Shown: positions 53,723 to 64,000 of the stretch, in pieces
Numbering within the stretch: the stretch's first letter is position 1
How the letters are laid out: every line of letters begins with the position of its first letter
NCBI GenBank assembly: GCA_028564925.1
Contig: CM053030.1
Location: 406,253,043-406,317,042, forward strand
Origin: Lithobates sylvaticus
Taxonomy: Eukaryota > Chordata > Amphibia > Anura > Ranidae
Length of the DNA: 64,000 bases
Direction of reading: 5' to 3'
The notes under the pieces: generated by a model
What the model was told of the DNA's origin: nothing
Databases searched by the model: none
What the model saw: only the letters and a program-made list of their open reading frames with translations
Made by a program: the position numbers and the translations under genes

Positions 53723-55769
53723 GAATAATTCCCATGTCACTGAGACCTTCCCGATCACCAGGGGCACCAGGCAGGGATATCCTCTGTCACCCCTCCTATT
53801 TGCTTTAGCTATGGAACCCCTTGCTGTGCGGATTCTCAACTCCCCACTAATTAAAGGCCTCCCCATTAACACTATAGAGAAGCGTATCTCCCTATATGCA
53901 GATGACACTCACATCTACCTAGCAGATCCCCACGACTCCCTTACCAACCTCTTATCTGAAATCAACATGTTTGGTTACTACTCTGGATTCCAGGTGAACT
54001 GGGATAAATCCATCCTTTTTCCTCTAGACCAAACTGCTATACTGGTGATCCAATTAGACTCTAAACTACAAGTCGACGCTTCCCTTAGATACTTGGGTGT
54101 CACGATTCAACTACCACTCTCTTTATATATAACCAATAATTTACGCCCCTTACTGCTACAATTACAAACACAGACAAAACAGTGGAAAGCTTTGCCCCTG
54201 GATCTCATGGGAAGAGCCAATGTCCTTAAAATGATTTATCTACCTAAACTACTATATGTTATGGCCAATTCCCCCTGCAAAATTCCCAATTCCATTTTTA
54301 AAAGTATTGACACTATCTGCACTGCGTTCCTTTGGAACGGGCGACCCCCTAGAGTAGCACTAGAAATACTGCGCCTCCCATCACATATGGTGGGACTGGC
54401 CTTCCCTAACTTCTACCCATATTATCTGGCATCTCAACTGGTTAATGTTCATGATTGGCTTCATCCCAATTCTAATAATGCCTGTACCACTACTGAGGGA
54501 GCCATAGTCTCCTCATTTGAAACACTCCATAATATAATTTAAAGAGGATGTATACAACCTAGACAGGGCATGTCAATTATACGTACCTCCCTTTCTCTAT
54601 TCCAAAGTGTGGTGGCAAAGCTTTCAGCAGACTCCTGGCTAACCTCTCCCAATAGTCCTACCCTTAAGGAGTTATACTCCCTACCTGACTTCCTGAGATG
54701 GACATATAAAGGAGTTAAGTACCTATGCCACCTATATACAGGGTTTCAAATACTTTTATCAAATGTGTGTAGATTTTGACTCACCATCTACCTATTTATT
54801 TTATTATTACCAGCTTAGACATGCTATATGCGCACAATTTGGCTCCCTGGATAGCCCTATCAGGACGCCAGACCTAGAAAATCTCCTGAGAACCCCAGTC
54901 CAGACAAAACTTATCTCCACTTATTACTCCGCCCTTATGACAGTCACCAACCATAGATTTCAGACGGCTGAAGAGAAATGGCCATCTCAATTACAGAGAA
55001 AGACTGGTCTGAATTCTGTGACACATTTAAAACCTCTGTTATCTCGTCCAGGGACAGGGTAATTCAACTTAAGATTTTCCACCATTCGCACCTTACCCCT
55101 GCTAGAATGTGTAAAATGGGACTATCCCCCTCTGTTGACTGTTTCCGGGGATGCGGCCAAACTGCTTATTTTTTTCACTGCTTTTGGACTAGTACGAGAC
55201 TTCTGGGTGAATATAGGCTCCTTCATATCTTCAGCACCGGGTTTACCAAATATTGTGAACCCCAAAAATTGTCTTCTGGGCATCTTTGGCGACCTCACTG
55301 TCCCTTTTTAAGCTAAAAGACTGCTTTGTATCCTCTATTTCTATGCAAGGAAGTCCCTTCTACTGATTTGGAAGGGATCAGTGACCAGACACAAAATATT
55401 TGGTTAAAACTAGTCAATGATTCATTGCCTCTATATATACTTACTTTTGATATTCGAAAGAGGAATAAATGTTCCACAAAATATGGGGCAGATGGTTAGC
55501 GAGCCCACTGACCCTCTCCCCTATACTGCCATAAATGAAGATAACACTGCAAATTTTGTATTGCTCAGTTACCTTGATCCCTGATATGTTCAAAGATGTT
55601 TGAAACTATATTACACTCATTCCCTGATTAATACCTACAACAGACGTATGTTGCACTGCCTAGTATGATGTCTTTACAATGCACAGTTCCCTTTTCATTG
55701 CAAACTGGAATTGTTCTTTAATGTATGTATGTCCTAAAAATGCAATAAAAATATCTTTAAAAAACAAAA
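53723..55769 (+). pseudogene. 5'-truncated L1-type LINE with RT box (broken)
   Basis: Frames from 53745 give ITRGTRQGYPLSPLLFALAMEP, the L1 RT segment before the catalytic box. The frame at 53811-54542 continues with ISLYADDTHIYLADP, an intact YADD box, then FQVNWDKSILFPLD, LRYLGVTIQL, KMIYLPKLLYVMAN, TAFLWNGRPPRVALEIL and GLAFPNFYPYYLASQL, the standard order of L1 thumb motifs. Later pieces (54570-55316) reach the C-terminal KIFHHSHLTPARMCKMG and a decayed Cys motif. A stop and frame changes separate them. It ends in AATAAAAATATCTTTAAAAA. GAGTTCTTCAGGAGCG (53707-53722) and GAGTGCTTCAAGAGCG (55770-55785) agree at 14 of 16 and are a likely aged target duplication. RT start and endonuclease are missing. 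Confidence 0.85.
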
Positions 55770-55785
55770 GAGTGCTTCAAGAGCG

Positions 55786-56137
55786 CCAAACTTAAGGCTC
55801 TCTATTATGCAAAAAAAAACACTTCAAAGAGGAAGTCAACACTTCAACGTGTCACGTTTTCATCTCCTGCACCTCACTATCAGCCATTGAGACTGTATAT
55901 TAAATTGATCAAAAGGCACTGGAAACTAGAGAGGCCAGACCACTGCTAACTTTCTACATACGGTAAAATGTGTATTTGCATATTAAAGTGCTTCACATTT
56001 TAGGTCTTCCAGAGTGCTCTGGAAGATAACCCAATGTATGTGCAGGCATCATCTTATTATGACTACATTTTGATTCATGGATGACAGTAGCAGACTTTCT
56101 TTTTTAATTCTGTCTACCACATACATGATGCTCTTCT
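55786..56137. other. Unassigned non-coding stretch
   Basis: Short spacer; no features recognised. Confidence 0.4.
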
Positions 56138-56526
56138 TTAAAGTAAAACTAAAGGCAATTTATAGAGTAAAGGAATGATTATAACCCCTGTCAGGTTTTT
56201 TGCCAAACGGGTAGAATTACTTTCACTTCCTGTCCTGTAGGCAACACAGGAAGTGAGATGTAATCCCTCCAAAGTGAGGGGATCCCTGGTTGTCACCAGA
56301 ACTAATGTCCCCATTAGAGTATTTCCCCTCTATTGTTCTGTTCTGGTGACCAACCAAAATTTAGGATTTTCTTTTACTTTAACTTTCGATGATAACAAAA
56401 TAGACAAATAGAGAGGGCGAATCTCTATAATTTGGGCACAGACAGCAATGAAAATATCATGTTTTCTAAACCCTCTCCACTCTGTCCAAATCTAAAAAAA
56501 GTTTGACCTTTAGTTATACTTTAAAT
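56138..56526. mobile_element. TTTAAAG-type MITE (AGGCAAAACT family), full copy
   Basis: The left end TTTAAAGTAAAACTAAAGGC and the right end GACCTTTAGTTATACTTTAAA are inverted partners. Internal CACTTCCTGTCC and CACAGGAAGTGAGA form an inversion, and TGGTTGTCACCAGAAC and GTTCTGGTGACCAACC another. No coding potential. Confidence 0.75.
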
Positions 56527-56771
56527 ATTGCACAGCTGGGAGAATTTTTTTTTTAATCTAGCTCAGGCTGGACCATGTACTTCGCAAGCGTTGTATTGAA
56601 ATAATTCACTCTACTATTTTCTTATCTCATAAAATAGAACAAAGTATGTAATATTATACTATTTAAAAGGTTAGAAGGAAAACTAGCGTGCATTAAAATT
56701 GCCATTTTCACCTTTTGAATGAGCAAACATGACTTTTCTGAAGCATGGTGGGATTTCATGCAGAAAATTCA

Positions 56772-57202
56772 AGTATAACTGAAGGCAAAGCTTCTTTTGT
56801 TGTTGTTCTGGATAAACTGCAGTGGGATAGAACATATCTTAGTTTTTTTTGCTACCTGTGTTTAGAAGCGTCACCCTTTCTATTTGTTTGGTGACCGTCA
56901 ATTTCAAAAGTGAAATAAAGTTCCAAATTTTGAGTGGTTATCAGAACAGGAATAAAAGAAAAATCTTCAAATGAGGACCCTAGTTTGGGTGTCCCTTGGT
57001 GACTATTATAGATTTCTCTCACCTTGGAAGAAATTCCTCTCACTTCCTGTTGTGACTTCTAGGACACGAAATGAAAGAAAATCTCCCCTTTGGGACACAG
57101 ATGGCAAAAAATAAATAAAAAAAAAACAAGACAGAGGTCGTTTCCTCCCGTACCCTATCCAAAATTAAAGAAAAAGTTGCCGTCAGTTCTACATTAAAAT
57201 GG
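56772..57202. mobile_element. TTTAAAG-type MITE (AGGCAAAACT family), second copy
   Basis: Shares with the neighbour AACTGAAGGCAAAGCTTC at the left, TCACTTCCTGTTGTGAC inside and AAAGTTGCCGTCAGTTCTAC at the right. It is diverged and immediately followed by another MITE. Confidence 0.65.
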
Positions 57203-57544
57203 AGCTAAAAATACTTATCTTAATTCCAACGGTCCAACGCCTGTGAGATCCATTTCCGGTTAGCGAATCTTCTTGCTGGCTTCTTATGGACATTGGTCTT
57301 AACCTGTAATGATTAGAGGGTGCAAGATGACATCACTCACACACATGCGCAGGAGTGCAGTCATCCCGGAACACAGGCAGTGTTTAGTAATGTAAACTGA
57401 GCTGCGCATTCGCAGCTTAGTATACATTCTACAGAGGATTGCAAACAGACAGGTAAGTGGATTTTACTGCAAAGGAGACATTGCATTTCTTCTTTGCAAT
57501 AAAGAACCTGCCTTTGTTTTGTTCAACTTTACTTCCACTTTAAA
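57203..57544. mobile_element. TTTAAAG-type MITE, AAAGTGGAAGTAAAG ends
   Basis: The left ATTAAAATGGAGCTAAAAAT and the right CTTTACTTCCACTTTAAA are inverted partners with a few mismatches. The interior is GC-richer and non-coding. Confidence 0.6.
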
Positions 57545-57736
57545 AAACAATTACAGCTTGGGAGTAAAATAGATAAATGGATCTTCCACACCTATTAAAA
57601 CGGCTGATATACTCACCTTCTACAAGTGATATGCCCTGAAGTCTTACCTGGCCAACAGTTCAGCCCTGCTAATCCTTTGAATTTGGGCTTTTAAACAACC
57701 AAAATAAAGAAGTCATTCACTATATGAGAAGATATG

Positions 57737-57902
57737 GGATTATTATTATTATTATTATTCACAATTTATATAGCGCCAACAGTTTACACAGCGCTTTACA
57801 ATGTATAGGGGGGACAACACAATTACAGTACAGTTCAATACAAAAGGTACAGGAGGGCCCTGCTCGTAGAGCTTACATTCTAAAGGGAGGGGGTCGGAGA
57901 TG
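57737..57902 (-). mobile_element. L2-type LINE, 3' tail only
   Basis: (TTA)n at 57738-57760 is the complement of the L2 tail. ATATAGCGCCAACAGTTTAC and GAGCTTACATTCTA on the plus strand are the complement of the L2 3' untranslated region. The ORF is absent; this is an extreme 5' truncation. Confidence 0.82.
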
Positions 57903-58006
57903 CAAAGAACACAATGAACAATTCATGGATATTATTGTAAACTGGGCTAAATATACATTCTTGGAAAATATAAATAAAAGACAAATCTAGCTATGTTTTC
58001 CTTTAA

Positions 58007-58927
58007 CCACTTGCCTACCAGGCACGAACAGCCCCTTCCTGACCAAGCCATTTTTCAGCTTTCAGCGCTGTTGCATTTTGAATGACAATTGCGCGGTCAT
58101 GCAACAATGTACCCAAATAAAATTTTATAATTTTTCCCCCACAGATAGAGCTTTTTTGGTGGTATTTGATCACCTCTGCGGTTTTTATTTCTTGCGCTAT
58201 AAACAAAAGAAGAGGGACAAGTTTGAAAAAACGCAATATTTTTTACTTTTTATTATAATAAATATCCAATTTTATTTTTTTTTTTTTTTAAACAAACTTT
58301 TTCCTCAGTTTAGGCCGATACGTATTCTTCTACATATTTTTGGTAAAAAAAATCGCAATAAACATATATTGATTGGTTTGCACAAAAGTTATAGAGTCTA
58401 CAAAAGAGGGGATAGATTTATAGCATTTTTATTATTATTTTTTTTTTTTACTAGTAATGGAGGCGATCTGCATTTTTTATCGTGACTGCGATATTGCGGC
58501 GGACATATCGGACACTTTTGACACATTTTTGGGACCATTCACATTTATACAGCGATCCGTGCTATAAAAATGCATTGATTATTGTATAAATGTGACTGGC
58601 AGGGAAGGGGTTAACACTAGGGGGCGCTGCAGGGGTTAATATGTTCCCTATGTGAGTGATTCTAACTGTGGGGGGAGGGGACTGACTGGGGGAGGAGACC
58701 GATTGGTGTCCCTATGTACAAGGGACAAACCGTCTCCTCTCCTCTGACAGGACGTAGATCTGTGTGTTTACACACACAGATCCACGTCCTGCTCAGTTAC
58801 TGGGTAATCGCGGGTGCCCGGCGGACATCGCGGCCGCCAGGCACGCGCATCGGGTCCCCAGCGACGGGGACCGCCACAGGAGCAGCACCGCTCCGCCGTC
58901 AATTGACAGTGGGCGGTCGGCAACTGG
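58007..58927. mobile_element. TTAA-target element (TTAACCACTT class)
   Basis: The left end CCACTTGCCTACCAGGC follows TTAA (58003-58006). The right end GTCGGCAACTGG is followed by TTAG, a decayed TTAA. Typical internal phrases are GGTGGTATTTGATCACCTC, CAGTTTAGGCCGATACGTAT and GGTTTGCACAAAAGTTATAG. Near the right there is a hairpin (GGACGTAGATCTGTGTGT with its partner to 58786). The frame at 58078-58485 lacks any motif. piggyBac or Kolobok group by target; not resolved. Confidence 0.8.
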
Positions 58928-58987
58928 TTAGAAAGCATTAAATGTATCTTACATAAATGAACAAATCTGTCAGTGAGGACTTTATTG

Positions 58988-59446
58988 TTTAAAGAATATG
59001 TCAACCCAACATTTCATATTCCTGATATATGCCTGCTGTACCCTGTACCTGTATGAACAAGTATCCAGTTATATTTGTATTGCTTCTTTTGTGTGAAATA
59101 CCTGGTGTTCCTGCCAGTCCCTCTGCTTTACTATTAAAAACGGACCAAACTAGGCATGAGAGCACAGCATGGTCAGTTTGCTGGCTGTGCTAAGACCTCA
59201 GCCTGCTTTCCTCTAATGATCAGACTTGTGCTGACATGCCTCCCCCTGCACAGCCATTCACTAGGAAGTTCAGTGTTCTGCTATTTCTCCTCCCTCTGCT
59301 CTCTAAGCTCATTGTCCTCACTTATAAAAATGGGAAAAATATAGTTATAATTTTTTTTATATGTATACACAAATGTTTTGTCTTTCATTTCTGCTTTAAA
59401 CTGAATGGGTTGTTTTACAAGGTGATGGTTTACATTTGCTTTAAAC
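58988..59446. mobile_element. TTTAAAG-type MITE, AATATGTCAACCC end
   Basis: The left GTTTAAAGAATATGTCAACC and the right GGTTTACATTTGCTTTAAAC are inverted partners. Non-coding; the Tc1-like element follows within 40 bp. Confidence 0.62.
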
Positions 59447-59481
59447 AGTGTGATTTTGCTCATAAGATCGGACAGCATATA

Positions 59482-60448
59482 CAGATGCAAAATTAGAATA
59501 TCATCAAAAAATTAATTTATTTTGGTAATTCAGTTCAAAAAGTGAAACTCATATATTTTATATAGATGCAATACACACAGAGTGATACAAATCACAAATC
59601 ATCACGGACTGAGGAAAATGTTGCATTTCATTTGGAAATCAAGGTCCCGGAGTCTGGAGGAAGAGTTGAGAGAGGCACAAAATCCAAGTTGCATGAGGTG
59701 CAGTGTGAAGTTTCAACAGTCAGTGATGATTTGAGGAGCCATGTCATCTCCTGGTGTTGGTCCACTGTGTTTTATCAAGTCCAAAGTCAGCGCAGCCCTC
59801 TACCAGGAAATTCTAGAGCACTTCATGGTTCCCTCTGTTGACCAGCTTTATGGAGATGCAGATTTAATTTTCCAGCAGGACTTGGCACCTGCCCACACTG
59901 CCAAATGTACCAATACCTGGTTTAATGATCATGTATCACTCTGCTTGATTGGCCAGAAAACTTGCCTGACCTAAACCCCTAAAGAGAATCTGTGGGGTAT
60001 TGTCAAGAGGAAGAAGAGAGACACCAGACCCAACAATGTAGACAAGCTGAAGGCCGCTATCAAAGAAACCTAGCACCTCAGCAGTGCCACAGGCTGATTA
60101 CCTCCATGCCATGCTGCATTGATGCAGTAATTCATGCGAAAGGAGCCCCAACCAAGTATTGAGTGCATACTATATTGTACATGGACATACTTTTCAGTAA
60201 GCCAACATTTCTAAATTACATATTTTTTTTCTTATTGGTCTTACGTAATCAAATTTTCTGAGATATTGAAATTTAAGTTTTCACTAGCTGTAAGCCATAA
60301 ACATCAATATTAAAAGAAAGAAATGTTTGAAATATATCACTTTGTGTGTAACGCATCTATATAAGATATATGAGTTTCACTTTTTGAATTGAATTACTGA
60401 AATAAATGAACTTTTTGTATGATATTTTAATTTTATGAGATGCACCTG
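59482..60448 (+). mobile_element. Tc1-like element with internal deletion
   Basis: The left inverted repeat begins CAGATGCAAAATTAGAATAT after TA. The right ends TTTTATGAGATGCACCTG at 60448, followed by CA, probably a mutated TA. Long arms share AGTGAAACTCATATATT and AATATATGAGTTTCACTTTT-like text. Most of the transposase 5' part is gone, leaving 967 bp. Confidence 0.82.
59640..60162 (+). pseudogene. Tc1-like transposase, C-terminal remnant
   Basis: A fragment of the catalytic half of a Tc1-type transposase. The frame at 59741-59974 has KVSAALYQEILEHFMVPSVD, then LIFQQDLAPAHTAK (second catalytic Asp). A stop follows, after which the NPxENLWG-like third region is seen as KENLWGIVKRKKRDTRPNN at about 59980. 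The end, HAKGAPTKY, is before the stop at 60162. The DNA-binding region and first Asp are deleted. Confidence 0.8.
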
Positions 60449-61990
60449 CATATGAACCCTTCAATGTCCTGCCATTTCTTCACTGCCCAATCACAACCTG
60501 GGGTGGGTTCAGAACTATAGTCTGTTGGGAGGTCTAAGGCCCAGTTATGCAATGTAACAGAGAGTCTTAATGAAATCTTATTACAGGTAAAACAGGTGTC
60601 ATATATGTATTTCCCTAGTGAATGTGGCTGTTTTTCAAAAGTATTTGTTGTGTTTCTGAGCAAAGCAAGTTGTTTAGTAAATCACCTACCAAGTTCCTCC
60701 TTCCAAATCCGGTGCACAGGCTGAAAATTGTCTGACATGCAATGCATGGAAATTCAGAGCTTTTCACATTTAATGGTTATGCATAAAAATGCTAAGCAAG
60801 TACAGGTGTTAAGCAGATTTAAAATTTTACCTCCACTAAAACATATTTACTACGGCTCCCAAACGGTTGTCCATATACCAAATCCCTCAATAAAATGTTT
60901 CTAAAGCAGCATGTGACAGGTAGGGCTATAAATGTCAGCCATAGTCTAAAGTGCCGTAATTTTAGCTACTTCATCTTTCATACCATATGAGCTTATAATA
61001 TTCCTATTGTAATATTATCTGAGAAATAATGAAAATATGTATATTCCCATGTAGATTTATGGCTGTATAAAGCAGCAGGAATTGCTCCTTCCTATCAAAA
61101 TTCAAAGCATCTCACGTACCTGCCTGCATCATCTATAACATTGCTGAGCAGGGGAATGGAGTCCCAGCAATGAATGGGAAGCGTTGCTTGTGATGTGATG
61201 ATGTAATGAAGTCGTTGGGGATGATTTACGCTCCTCTGTTATGGTTCACAGGAGCTTACATTTGCTCACGGTCTCCCGCTTCACTCTAACATAACTCCTT
61301 TCTTATTTTGATTTTATAATATTATAAACTCTTCACTTGCAGTAATCAGGTAGATTTACTCTGTCGAGCAAGTAATAATTCTACTTTATTACAGCTTTTG
61401 TTGGGAATTGTTTTATTGTGCGGAGTTCAGAGGATAATTCACGAAACATTCCAATACAGAAGCTATGAAACATTAATGTAGCTGCTCCAAGCTGCATACC
61501 AAAGAATGGCTAAGGCCTTAGCTGCTCTGGGTGAGGGCCCACACACATCCATTGTTACTCCTAAATTCTCATTCAAACAAGTATACTGTCTGTAGCATAT
61601 GCACCCACAATATATGTTTCCTGTCTAACCTAAAAGATCAAAGTAGCCAACACACATAAAAGAGGAAAACGATTTAGGCCGGCTTGTTTGCCCTGCTTTT
61701 TTTTTTTTTTTGGCCTGTTTGCTGCTATTCATGAAGGAATATTAACTCCAGGCAACAAGAAAAAGCTATTTGAATTGCTAGTACTAATTAGAAAGCTTTG
61801 TCAATATGCAACTGTCATGAAGCCCACTCAATTTACCTTCATTTCATGTAAATTAAATAACAGCTGTCAGACAGTAACTTATAGCCATGTAATTCTGTAT
61901 TGTTATAACTCTCTCTGTGGGTGTTTCCATATCAGACCTCCATTAGTAGGATCTGAGGTATAAATACATATATTCTGAATGAACAAATAA
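60449..61990. other. Unassigned non-coding stretch
   Basis: Mixed composition, with no recognised gene, RNA or repeat. It is one of the longer stretches without visible transposon sequence and may be unique DNA. Confidence 0.45.
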
Positions 61991-63405
61991 CCACTTCACC
62001 TTCCAAAGATTTGCCCCCTTAATGACCAGGCCATTTTTTGCGACACGACACTGCGTTATTTTAACTGACAATTGTGCAATGGTGCAACACTGTACCCAAA
62101 TAAAATGTATGTCCTGTTTTTTCCCACAAATAGAGCCTTCTTTTGGTGGTATTTGATCACCTCTAATTTTTTTTGCGCTGTAAACAAAGAACGACAGACA
62201 ATTTAAAAAAAAAACTCAATATATTTTACTTTCTGCTTTAACCACTTCAGCCCCAGACCATTTGGCTGCCCAAAGACCAGAACACTTTTTGCGACTCGGC
62301 ACTGCGTCGCTTTAACTGACAATTGCGCGCCCGTGCGATGTGGCTCCCAAACAAAATTGACGTCCTTTTTTCCCCACAAATAAAGCTTTCTTTTGGTGGT
62401 ATTTGATTACCTCTGTGTTTTATTTGCGCTATAAACCAAAAAATAGTGACAATTTTGAAAAAAACGCATTATTTTTTAATTTTTGCAATAATAAATATAC
62501 CCAAAAAATATATAAAAAAAAAGTTTTTTCCTCAGTTTAGGCCGATACGTATTCTTCTACATATTTTTGGTAAAAAAATCACAATAAGCGTTTATTGATT
62601 GGTTTGCGCAAAAGTTATAGCGTCTACAAAATAGGGCATATATTTATGGCATTTTTGTTAATATTTTTTTTTTTACTAGTAATGGCGGCGATCAGTGATT
62701 TTTTTTATCATGACTGCGACATTATGGCGGACAGATCGGACACTTTTGGCGTGATTTTGGGACCATTCACATTTATACAGCGATCAGTGCAATTAATAAT
62801 GCCTTGATTACTGTGTAAATTTGACTGGCAGTGAAGGGGTTAACCACTAGGTGACGCTGTAGAGGTTAAGTGTGTCCTAGGGAGTGATTCTAACTGTGGG
62901 GGGAGGGGCTATGTGGGAGGGGAGCTGTGATCGGTGTCCTGTCACTAGGCAGAACGGGGAGATGCTTGTTTACATTAGCATTTCCCCGTTCTTCCTCTCC
63001 GTGAGACAATCGCGGGTATCCCCACGGACATCGAGTCCGCGGGACCCGCAATCACACTCATGGAGGCCGCGCAAACTGCTTATTAAAGGGCAATGTATGG
63101 GTACGTTAATCTGCCTGTACATGCCCTTCCGCCGACGTATATTAACGTGAGCCAGTCGGCAAGCGGTTAAAACACATTCAATAAAATCAATTAAGGCAAA
63201 CATGTATTCTGCTACATATTATTGCTAAAAAAAATCCCAATAAGCATATATTGATTGGTTTGCGTAAAAAAGTTATAGTGTCTACAAACTATGGGATATT
63301 TTTATTTATTTATTTATTTTTATTAAAACATTTTTTACTAGTAATGGTGGTGATCAGCGACTTATAGCGGGACTGCGATATTGCGGCAGACAAATCAGAC
63401 ATCTA
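61991..63405. mobile_element. TTAACCACTT-class element, split by a younger relative
   Basis: The left part 61991-62241 starts CCACTTCACCTTCC. The right part 63171-63405 resumes with the later family text (GGTTTGCGTAAAAAAGTTAT, TTTTACTAGTAATGGTGGTG) in the right order. Between them lies a complete copy of the same class. The outer copy's right terminus is not found, so it is truncated at about 63405. Confidence 0.78.
62242..63166. mobile_element. TTAACCACTT-class element, inner complete copy
   Basis: CCACTTCAGCCCCAG at 62242 and CAGTCGGCAAGCGG ending at 63166 are its ends, with exact TTAA on both sides (62238-62241, 63167-63170). It has the class phrases GGTGGTATTTGATTACCTC and CAGTTTAGGCCGATACGTAT. 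A hairpin AGAACGGGGAGATGCT / AGCATTTCCCCGTTCT lies at 62951-62992. The exact target duplication fits a younger insertion. No transposase. Confidence 0.85.
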
Positions 63406-63706
63406 ACTGAACTTCCACAGACACTTATCTACTACTTCTGTAAATCAACCCTCCTGGAGAAAAAAGATTGAATCAGCCTCATTATCTATGTAGGTTAAGG
63501 CCCATAAACATTACCAGAAAATGGTATGAAAAACACTGCTTTTGAAGCGATTGTATTGTGACAGACCAAACTGGGACAAAGGCTTTTGGAGGAGACTAGG
63601 GCCAATCTTTCTAGCCACTGATTACTGGCCCATAGAGGAGAGAAGGGATTTTGTCTGCTCCTCCCAGTCAGATCATTGTGAAGAGCTCAGTTCAGCCTCT
63701 GATCCC
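63406..63706. other. Spacer or 5' part of the DND1-like remnant
   Basis: The frame of the downstream remnant stays open back to about 63542, but that first codon is TTG and residues before 63707 match nothing I know. It may be 5' untranslated sequence copied from an mRNA, or unrelated DNA. Confidence 0.35.
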
Positions 63707-64000
63707 ATGGAGAGAGCAGATCATTCTCTAATGATGGACAACAACATGATGAAGGCTGAGAGCGAGGCTTGGATTAATTCTCTGAATAAAGACAATAAAG
63801 CTTTCCTTCTGGAGTGGATCGAAAGGTGTAATATTATTCTGGTACAGGTTAAAGATCAGAGGAAATATGGTGGCCCTCCACCAGACTGAGTTGGAGAAGC
63901 CCCTCCACTTGGGATATAAATATTTATCAACAATATTTCTCAAGAAATCTATGAAGATATATTAATTCCACTTTTTCAGTGTACGAGTATGTCCTGTATT
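63707..64000 (+). pseudogene. DND1-like (Dead end) pseudogene, partial
   Basis: Dead end (DND1) is a vertebrate germ-cell RNA-binding protein that protects mRNAs from microRNA and recruits mRNA-decay factors. From the ATGs at 63707-63749 the frame encodes ESEAWINSLNKDNKAFLLEW, IERCNIILVQV, then QRKYGGPPPD. LVQVxxQRKYGGPPP is the signature before the first RRM of DND1 and related hnRNP Q/R and A1CF proteins. The preceding Asn-Lys-Ala-x-Leu-x-x-Trp helix fits DND1 best. After PPPD a TGA (63887-63889) replaces the usual Trp. The frame continues VGEAPPLGI, a TAA where Glu is expected, and IFINNISQEIYEDILIPLFQ, the first RRM strand and helix. Two nonsense changes and no intron between these parts suggest a retrocopy, though a diverged gene copy is possible. 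It runs off the window. Confidence 0.72.

Noticed and set aside
63542-63706. Frame upstream of the DND1-like remnant as extra N-terminal protein
   Set aside because: It opens at TTG rather than ATG and matches nothing known; more likely untranslated sequence.

Overview
The window looks like gene-poor vertebrate nuclear DNA, most likely from a true frog (Ranidae). Three things point there: a Tc1-type transposase very close to the Frog Prince/Txr family of Rana; many short inverted-repeat elements of kinds I recognise from ranid genomes (TTTACTAAA hairpins, TTAACCACTT elements, TAGGGATGAGCC elements, the GTACACACGG element, several TTTAAAG-ended elements); and frog-like L2, L1/Tx1 and Penelope-like retrotransposons. 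I see no bacterial genes, rRNA, tRNA or CRISPR array. Assignments rest on reading and recall of families, not on searches.

Layout. 0.5-3.8 kb: a broken Penelope-like element whose reverse transcriptase and GIY-YIG endonuclease parts are separated by a TTAGACAT-ended insertion full of AATAG satellite. 4.6-5.0 kb: L2 LINE end. 5.87 kb: a hammerhead-ribozyme motif with a complete core. 7.67-9.73 kb: a hAT-type element with a perfect 8-bp target duplication carrying a 37/33-bp minisatellite. 9.9-15.2 kb: small elements, a possible solo LTR, a 24-bp minisatellite and a hammerhead-like remnant. 15.83-19.78 kb: one short element split open by a Tc1 copy, a palindrome and a long L2 copy. 20.1-23.4 kb: inverted ends about 3 kb apart enclosing a Frog Prince-like transposon with 214-bp terminal repeats. 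25.2-26.5 kb: a TTAA-target element inside a CACACTGG-ended element. 26.6-32.4 kb: L2 pieces, a second TTAA element and small elements. 32.7-33.6 kb: two hammerhead-like remnants and two hairpins. 34.3-37.3 kb: hairpin, pogo/Tigger-like and TTTAAAG elements. 39.9-41.1 kb: L1/Tx1 remains followed by a hammerhead-like motif with a perfect stem I. 44.4-47.4 kb: a GTACACACGG element and a 1.58-kb palindrome. 50.7-55.8 kb: two 5'-truncated L1 copies with target duplications flanking a second hAT-type element. 56.1-63.4 kb: TTTAAAG elements, an L2 tail, a third Tc1-like copy and TTAA elements, one nested in its own relative.

The only host-gene sequence I can support is at the right edge (about 63.7-64.0 kb). 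It resembles the N-terminus and start of the first RRM of the germ-plasm RNA-binding protein Dead end (DND1), with two in-frame stops, so it is called a pseudogene running off the window.

There is no operon-like cooperation between genes. The coherent story is layered transposition, plus a recurrent hammerhead-type motif (CTGANGA, stem II, GAAA, C-NN-GTH) in several unrelated-looking repeats and at the centres of two palindromes.
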